Source of the DNA: an uncultured Bacteroides sp.
GTDB lineage: Bacteria > Bacteroidota > Bacteroidia > Bacteroidales > Bacteroidaceae
NCBI GenBank assembly: GCA_900546645.1
Contig: URDR01000023.1
Span: 1 to 36,655, forward strand
Length of the DNA stretch: 36,655 bases
Reading direction: 5' to 3'
Shown: piece after piece, positions 32,265 through 36,655 of the stretch
Numbering within the stretch: the stretch's first letter is position 1
Layout of the letters: each line of letters opens with the position of its first letter
Translations under genes and position numbers: made by a program
Notes under the pieces: generated by a model
Databases searched by the model: none
The model's input: the letters and a program-made list of their open reading frames with translations, nothing else
What the model was told of the DNA's origin: nothing

Positions 32265-33683
32265 TTATCGTTTTTCTAACAATATAACATTTTCTACATG
32301 ATGCGTATGAGGGAACATATCAACCGGACGAACAGCCACGACTTTATATTTCGCATCGAGCAACTGAAGATCTCTTGCTTGAGTGGCAGGATTACAGCTT
32401 ACATAAACTATACGTTTCGGCTCTGCAAACAAAATCACATCAATCACATCGTTATGCATTCCCGCACGAGGAGGATCGGTAATAATTACATCCGGACGTC
32501 CATGCTCATTAATAAAATCCTGAGTCAGGATATCCTTCATGTCACCCGCATAAAACAACGTATTCGTAATGCCATTGATTTCTGAGTTTACCTTCGCATC
32601 TTCAATCGCCTCGGGCACATACTCAATTCCAATAACCTTCTTAGCCTGACGAGATACAAAATTAGCGATTGTTCCTGTTCCTGTATATAAATCATACACA
32701 AGTTCTTCACCTGTTAAACCAGCAAAATCACGTGCTACCTTATATAAATTATAGGCCTGTTCTGAGTTTGTCTGATAAAATGATTTTGGTCCGATTTTAA
32801 AACGCAACCCTTCCATTTCTTCAAAGATATGGTCATTCCCCTTAAACACTTCCACATCCAAGTCTCCAATTGTGTCATTACATTTATTATTAATGACATA
32901 TAACAAGGAAGTGATTTGAGGAAATTTATCAGCTACATACTGAAGAAGTTCTTTCATCTTAACCAATTCACGCTCTTCTACTATTTTACATTGCAAAAGA
33001 ACCATCAGTTCTCCAGTAGAAGAAGTTCGTATCATGATATTACGAAGCATACCTTCCTGAGTACGCAAATTAAAAAAGGCATAATCATGCTCATAGGCGT
33101 AGTCGCGTATAGCATTACGTATCTGATTTGAAATATCATCCTGCAACCAGCATTTTTCAATAGCCAGTACCTTATCAAATGCTCCAGGAATATGGAAACC
33201 TACCGCATTCATCTGATCATATTTCACATCCTCACGCACTTCTTCTTCCGTTAGCCAGCGTTTGTTTGAAAATGTAAATTCAAGTTTATTCCGATAAAAC
33301 TTTGTTTTTTCCGAGCCAAGAATAGGCATAAACTCAGGTAATTCCACCTTTCCGATACGTGTAAGGTTATCATAAACCTGTTTTTGCTTATAACGAATTT
33401 GTTCCTCATAAGCAAGGCATTGCCATTTACACCCTCCGCAAACCCCGTAATGCTGACAGAAAGGCTGCGCTCTAAGCGGAGATTTCTCGTGAATTTTCAC
33501 CGCTACAGCTTCTGCATAATGATTTTTTTTACGCTTGATTTGCAGATCAACTACATCACCCGGTACAACATAAGGAACAAATATTACCAGGTCATTCACT
33601 TTAGCCAAAGCTTTACCCTCTGCTGCGACATCTGTTATTGTCACTTTCTCCAGTAAAGGAAGTTCTTTTTTCTTTCTTGCCAC
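32265..33683 (-). CDS. rlmD: 23S rRNA (uracil-C5)-methyltransferase, RlmD/RumA type
   Basis: 472 residues from a GTG at 33683; an in-frame TAG a few codons earlier leaves no ATG option. An N-terminal TRAM domain (about 8-65, EKVTITDVAAEGKALAKVND) precedes a cluster typical of an Fe-S site (C76, C82, C85 in PFCQHYGVCGGCKWQ, with a fourth near 170). The C-terminal SAM-dependent domain has LVYDLYTGTGTIANF, VIITDPPRAG and the nucleophile C430 in VYVSCNPATQARDL. Family members methylate 23S U1939 (RlmD) or U747 (RlmC); the TRAM domain favours RlmD, and relatives in this phylum may do both. First gene of an rlmD-rluA-HAD unit. Confidence 0.92.
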   Translation of the reverse strand: MARKKKELPLLEKVTITDVAAEGKALAKVNDLVIFVPYVVPGDVVDLQIKRKKNHYAEAVAVKIHEKSPLRAQPFCQHYGVCGGCKWQCLAYEEQIRYKQKQVYDNLTRIGKVELPEFMPILGSEKTKFYRNKLEFTFSNKRWLTEEEVREDVKYDQMNAVGFHIPGAFDKVLAIEKCWLQDDISNQIRNAIRDYAYEHDYAFFNLRTQEGMLRNIMIRTSSTGELMVLLQCKIVEERELVKMKELLQYVADKFPQITSLLYVINNKCNDTIGDLDVEVFKGNDHIFEEMEGLRFKIGPKSFYQTNSEQAYNLYKVARDFAGLTGEELVYDLYTGTGTIANFVSRQAKKVIGIEYVPEAIEDAKVNSEINGITNTLFYAGDMKDILTQDFINEHGRPDVIITDPPRAGMHNDVIDVILFAEPKRIVYVSCNPATQARDLQLLDAKYKVVAVRPVDMFPHTHHVENVILLEKR

Positions 33684-33712
33684 GTCTTTTTTCTATAAAA
33701 CCAATTTGGGAG

Positions 33713-33720
33713 CAAATTTA
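33713..33720 (-). promoter_or_regulatory. rlmD: -7 box (TAAATTTG) of rlmD
   Basis: An exact TAnnTTTG match on the minus strand, 30 bases before the GTG start. A TTG at 33735-33737 is too close for a normal -33. Confidence 0.5.
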
Positions 33721-33812
33721 AACATTTTTTCTGACAATAAGCCATGAAATGCAAAGAACTTCATTTTGCAAAGTCCATATTACAAAACATACCTTTTTTC
33801 TTCTCTTTTCTC

Positions 33813-33842
33813 TTGGAGATTCAAAGAATATAGTTAGTTTTG
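33813..33842 (+). promoter_or_regulatory. ppdK: ppdK promoter
   Basis: TTG at 33813-33815, 19 bases, TAGTTTTG at 33835-33842. The start codon follows 68 bases later. The rest of the divergent gap 33721-33812 shows nothing else. Confidence 0.6.
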
Positions 33843-33909
33843 CGGCGTATTCAATACATGGAAAACAAATGAAAAACATAAAAACAACCTAAAATCTTCA
33901 ATTTTAAAT

Positions 33910-36636
33910 ATGGAAAAGAAAAGAGTCTATACATTCGGCAATGGACAAGCTGAAGGAAAAGCAGATATGAGAAACCTCTTGGGAGGCAAAGGAGCCAATC
34001 TGGCAGAAATGAACTTAATCGGAGTTCCAGTTCCTCCAGGGTTTACCATAACCACAGAAGTCTGTACAGAATATTATGAAATGGGGCAAGAACAGGTTGT
34101 AACCCTCTTGAAAGACGAAGTTGAAAAAGCTATTGCACACGTAGAAACATTGATGCGTTCCAAATTTGGCGATGTAGAAAACCCCTTGTTAGTTTCAGTT
34201 CGTTCAGGTGCCCGTGCTTCTATGCCGGGTATGATGGATACCATCTTAAACTTAGGATTAAACGATGAAGTAGTTGAAGGAATGACCCGTAAAACCGGCA
34301 ATGCCCGTTTTGCATGGGACTCATACCGCCGTTTCGTTCAAATGTATGGCGACGTGGTATTAGGTATGAAGCCTGCCAACAAAGAAGAAATCGATCCGTT
34401 TGAAGCTATTATTGAAGAAGTAAAGGAAGCCAAAGGTGTGCGTCTTGATAACGAACTTGAGGTAGAGGACTTGAAAGAACTTGTAAAAAGATTCAAAATT
34501 GCTGTAAAAGAACAAACCGGCAAGGATTTCCCTACTTGCGCTTACGAACAATTATGGGGTGCAATCTGTGCCGTATTTAATTCATGGATGAATGAACGCG
34601 CCATTCTTTATAGAAAAATGGAAGGAATACCTGACGAATGGGGTACTGCCGTAAGCGTACAGGCCATGGTATTCGGTAATATGGGCGACACTTCAGCTAC
34701 AGGTGTATGCTTCAGCCGCGATGCTGCTACCGGAGAAGACCTTTTCAACGGAGAATATCTGATTAATGCCCAGGGAGAAGACGTTGTAGCAGGTATCCGT
34801 ACTCCTCAGCAAATTACCAAAATTGGCTCACAGCGTTGGGCGGAATTAGCCGGTATCAGCGAAGAAGAACGTGCAAGCAAATACCCTTCAATGGAAGAAG
34901 CAATGCCTGAAATTTATAAGGAGTTAGATGCTTTGCAAACCAAATTGGAAAATCACTATCGCGACATGCAGGACATGGAATTTACCGTACAAGAAGGCAA
35001 ACTTTGGTTCCTCCAAACCCGTAACGGCAAACGTACCGGTGCAGCGATGGTTAAAATTGCTATGGACTTGCTGCGCCAGGGTATGATTGACGAAAAAACA
35101 GCATTAATGCGCTGTGAACCGAACAAACTGGATGAACTCTTACACCCGGTATTCGACAAGGCCGCCTTGAAACAAGCAAAAGTGCTAAGCCGTGGTCTTC
35201 CGGCATCACCGGGAGCAGCTTGCGGTCAAATTGTATTCTTTGCAGATGATGCTGCAGAATGGCGTGCAGCCGGCAAACGCGTGGTGATGGTTCGTATCGA
35301 AACTTCTCCGGAAGATTTAGCAGGTATGGCTGTGGCTGAAGGTATTCTGACAGCTCGCGGTGGTATGACTTCTCACGCTGCTGTAGTAGCTCGCGGTATG
35401 GGTAAATGCTGCGTATCTGGAGCTGGAGCTTTAAACATTGACTATAAAGCGCGTACTGTAGAAGTTGATGGCATCACTTTAAAAGAAGGCGATTTCATTT
35501 CTCTGAACGGAAGTACGGGTGAAATCTATAACGGCAAAGTAGAAACAAAAGCAGCCGAACTTTCCGGTGACTTTGCTGCATTAATGGATTTAGCAAATAA
35601 ATACACCAAATTACAAGTACGCACCAATGCAGATACTCCGCACGACGCCGCAGTAGCACGCAGTTTTGGCGCTGTAGGTATTGGTCTTTGCCGTACTGAA
35701 CACATGTTTTTTGAAGGCGAAAAAATTAAAGCCATGCGTGAAATGATTTTAGCTGAAAATGCAGAAGGCCGCCGCAAAGCATTGACAAAGATCCTCCCCT
35801 ACCAGCAAGCAGATTTTAAAGGCATTTTCAAAGCAATGGAAGGTTGCCCGGTAACTGTACGCCTTTTGGATCCTCCTTTGCATGAATTCGTTCCACACGA
35901 TTTGAAGGGACAAGAAGAAATGGCGCAAGCAATGGGAGTAAGTTTACAATATATACAGCAACGTGTTGACTCGCTATGTGAACACAACCCGATGCTGGGA
36001 CACCGAGGCTGCCGTCTGGGTAACACCTATCCTGAAATTACCCAAATGCAAACACGTGCCATCTTGGGAGCTGCTCTTGAACTGAAAAAAGAAGGCGTAG
36101 AAACTCACCCTGAAATCATGGTTCCGCTGACAGGTATCTTGTATGAGTTCAAAGAACAAGAAAATGTAATCCGCGCTGAAGCTACCAAGTTATTTGAGGA
36201 AGTTGGCGACAGCATCGAATTCAAAGTGGGTACCATGATTGAAATTCCTCGTGCTGCTTTAACAGCCGACCGCATCGCTTCTGAAGCTGAATTCTTCTCA
36301 TTTGGAACAAACGACTTAACTCAGATGACATTCGGCTATTCACGTGATGATATTGCCTCCTTCTTACCTATTTATCTGGAAAAGAAAATTCTGAAAGTGG
36401 ATCCTTTCCAAGTTCTCGACCAAAAAGGTGTAGGTCAGTTAGTCCGTATGGCAACCGAGAAAGGTCGTGCTATCCGCCCGAATCTGAAATGCGGCATCTG
36501 TGGTGAACATGGTGGTGAACCTTCTTCTGTAAAATTCTGTCATAAGGTAGGATTGAACTATGTAAGTTGTTCTCCGTTCCGTGTGCCTATCGCAAGATTG
36601 GCTGCGGCGCAGGCTGCAATAGAAAACGATAAATAG
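33910..36636 (+). CDS. ppdK: Pyruvate, phosphate dikinase
   Basis: 908 residues, a full-length PPDK (about 875-950). It interconverts pyruvate, ATP and phosphate with PEP, AMP and PPi. Domains in order: N-terminal ATP-binding region (GGKGANLAEMNLIGVPVPPG at about residues 23-42, SVRSGARASMPGMMDTILNL, and TGVCFSRDAATGEDLFNGEY); swinging phosphohistidine domain with H489 in TARGGMTSHAAVVARGMGK; C-terminal PEP/pyruvate barrel with GLCRTEHMFF, GHRGCRLGNTYPEI, FSFGTNDLTQMTFGYSRDD and C864 in KCGICGEHGGEP. In Bacteroidales it can run towards PEP for gluconeogenesis or back with PPi use. Only 19 bases follow the stop in the window, so no terminator can be judged. Confidence 0.98.
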   Translation: MEKKRVYTFGNGQAEGKADMRNLLGGKGANLAEMNLIGVPVPPGFTITTEVCTEYYEMGQEQVVTLLKDEVEKAIAHVETLMRSKFGDVENPLLVSVRSGARASMPGMMDTILNLGLNDEVVEGMTRKTGNARFAWDSYRRFVQMYGDVVLGMKPANKEEIDPFEAIIEEVKEAKGVRLDNELEVEDLKELVKRFKIAVKEQTGKDFPTCAYEQLWGAICAVFNSWMNERAILYRKMEGIPDEWGTAVSVQAMVFGNMGDTSATGVCFSRDAATGEDLFNGEYLINAQGEDVVAGIRTPQQITKIGSQRWAELAGISEEERASKYPSMEEAMPEIYKELDALQTKLENHYRDMQDMEFTVQEGKLWFLQTRNGKRTGAAMVKIAMDLLRQGMIDEKTALMRCEPNKLDELLHPVFDKAALKQAKVLSRGLPASPGAACGQIVFFADDAAEWRAAGKRVVMVRIETSPEDLAGMAVAEGILTARGGMTSHAAVVARGMGKCCVSGAGALNIDYKARTVEVDGITLKEGDFISLNGSTGEIYNGKVETKAAELSGDFAALMDLANKYTKLQVRTNADTPHDAAVARSFGAVGIGLCRTEHMFFEGEKIKAMREMILAENAEGRRKALTKILPYQQADFKGIFKAMEGCPVTVRLLDPPLHEFVPHDLKGQEEMAQAMGVSLQYIQQRVDSLCEHNPMLGHRGCRLGNTYPEITQMQTRAILGAALELKKEGVETHPEIMVPLTGILYEFKEQENVIRAEATKLFEEVGDSIEFKVGTMIEIPRAALTADRIASEAEFFSFGTNDLTQMTFGYSRDDIASFLPIYLEKKILKVDPFQVLDQKGVGQLVRMATEKGRAIRPNLKCGICGEHGGEPSSVKFCHKVGLNYVSCSPFRVPIARLAAAQAAIENDK

Positions 36637-36655
36637 CAGACGAAAGAAAGGCTAA

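Overview
The window looks like chromosomal DNA from a member of the Bacteroidales, most likely Bacteroides or Phocaeicola. Three things point there: repeated Bacteroidetes-type promoter boxes (TAnnTTTG at -7, sometimes TTTG or TTG about 19-21 bases further up), few Shine-Dalgarno sites, and family content typical of the group (DUF4836-type lipoproteins, secreted C1 peptidase with an NhaC antiporter, a TamB giant, a NupG-like transporter, a BFN-UVR protein). No plasmid or phage backbone is visible.

Layout. 1-1000 (minus): a Bacteroidales hypothetical gene followed by a LysR regulator cut by the left edge. 1.0-4.2 kb: a long leader and clpB. 4.2-5.9 kb (minus): a small PD-(D/E)XK nuclease behind the terminator of nadC. 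5.8-7.5 kb (plus): an EamA exporter, driven by a promoter interlocked with that of nadC, then rlmH. 7.5-8.4 kb (minus): a secreted glucosaminidase with LysM domains. 8.7-9.2 kb: cytidine deaminase. 9.25-12.2 kb is the only clearly accessory stretch: a decayed gene, a transposase with an internal deletion, and a YhcG/DUF1016-type nuclease gene carrying unusual palindromes, all in AT-rich DNA. 12.3 kb: a flavin-binding, PNPOx/Nim-like protein. 12.85-15.7 kb (minus): nhaC and a C1 aminopeptidase. 16.0-22.5 kb (plus): tamB-aguA-aguB. 22.8-26.9 kb (minus): rsmE, a DUF4836-type lipoprotein, an ABC ATPase and an FtsX-like permease. 26.9-30.3 kb (minus): a NupG-like transporter, a BFN-UVR protein and a second DUF4836-type lipoprotein. 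30.37-30.66 kb (minus): three identical tRNA-Pro(UGG) genes in tandem. 30.7-33.7 kb (minus): rlmD, an RluA-type pseudouridine synthase and a HAD phosphatase. 33.9-36.6 kb (plus): ppdK.

How the genes fit together. Four rRNA-modification enzymes or candidates (RlmH, RsmE, RlmD, RluA-like) and a tRNA cluster give the window a translation theme. AguA and AguB catalyse consecutive steps from agmatine to putrescine. NadC makes NAD precursor; Cdd and the NupG-like carrier serve nucleoside salvage. TamB, the FtsX-type ABC module, the two lipoproteins and the glucosaminidase act in the envelope. PpdK links pyruvate and PEP.

Most of the window is ordinary core genome. The most plausible poorly described items are the lipoprotein-ABC-permease module with its paralogue across rsmE, the TCGGTA/TACCGA palindromes in and before the YhcG-like gene, paired inverted repeats upstream of clpB, octamer repeats abutting the starts of clpB and rlmH, and a 22-nt-period palindrome array at 22.7 kb.
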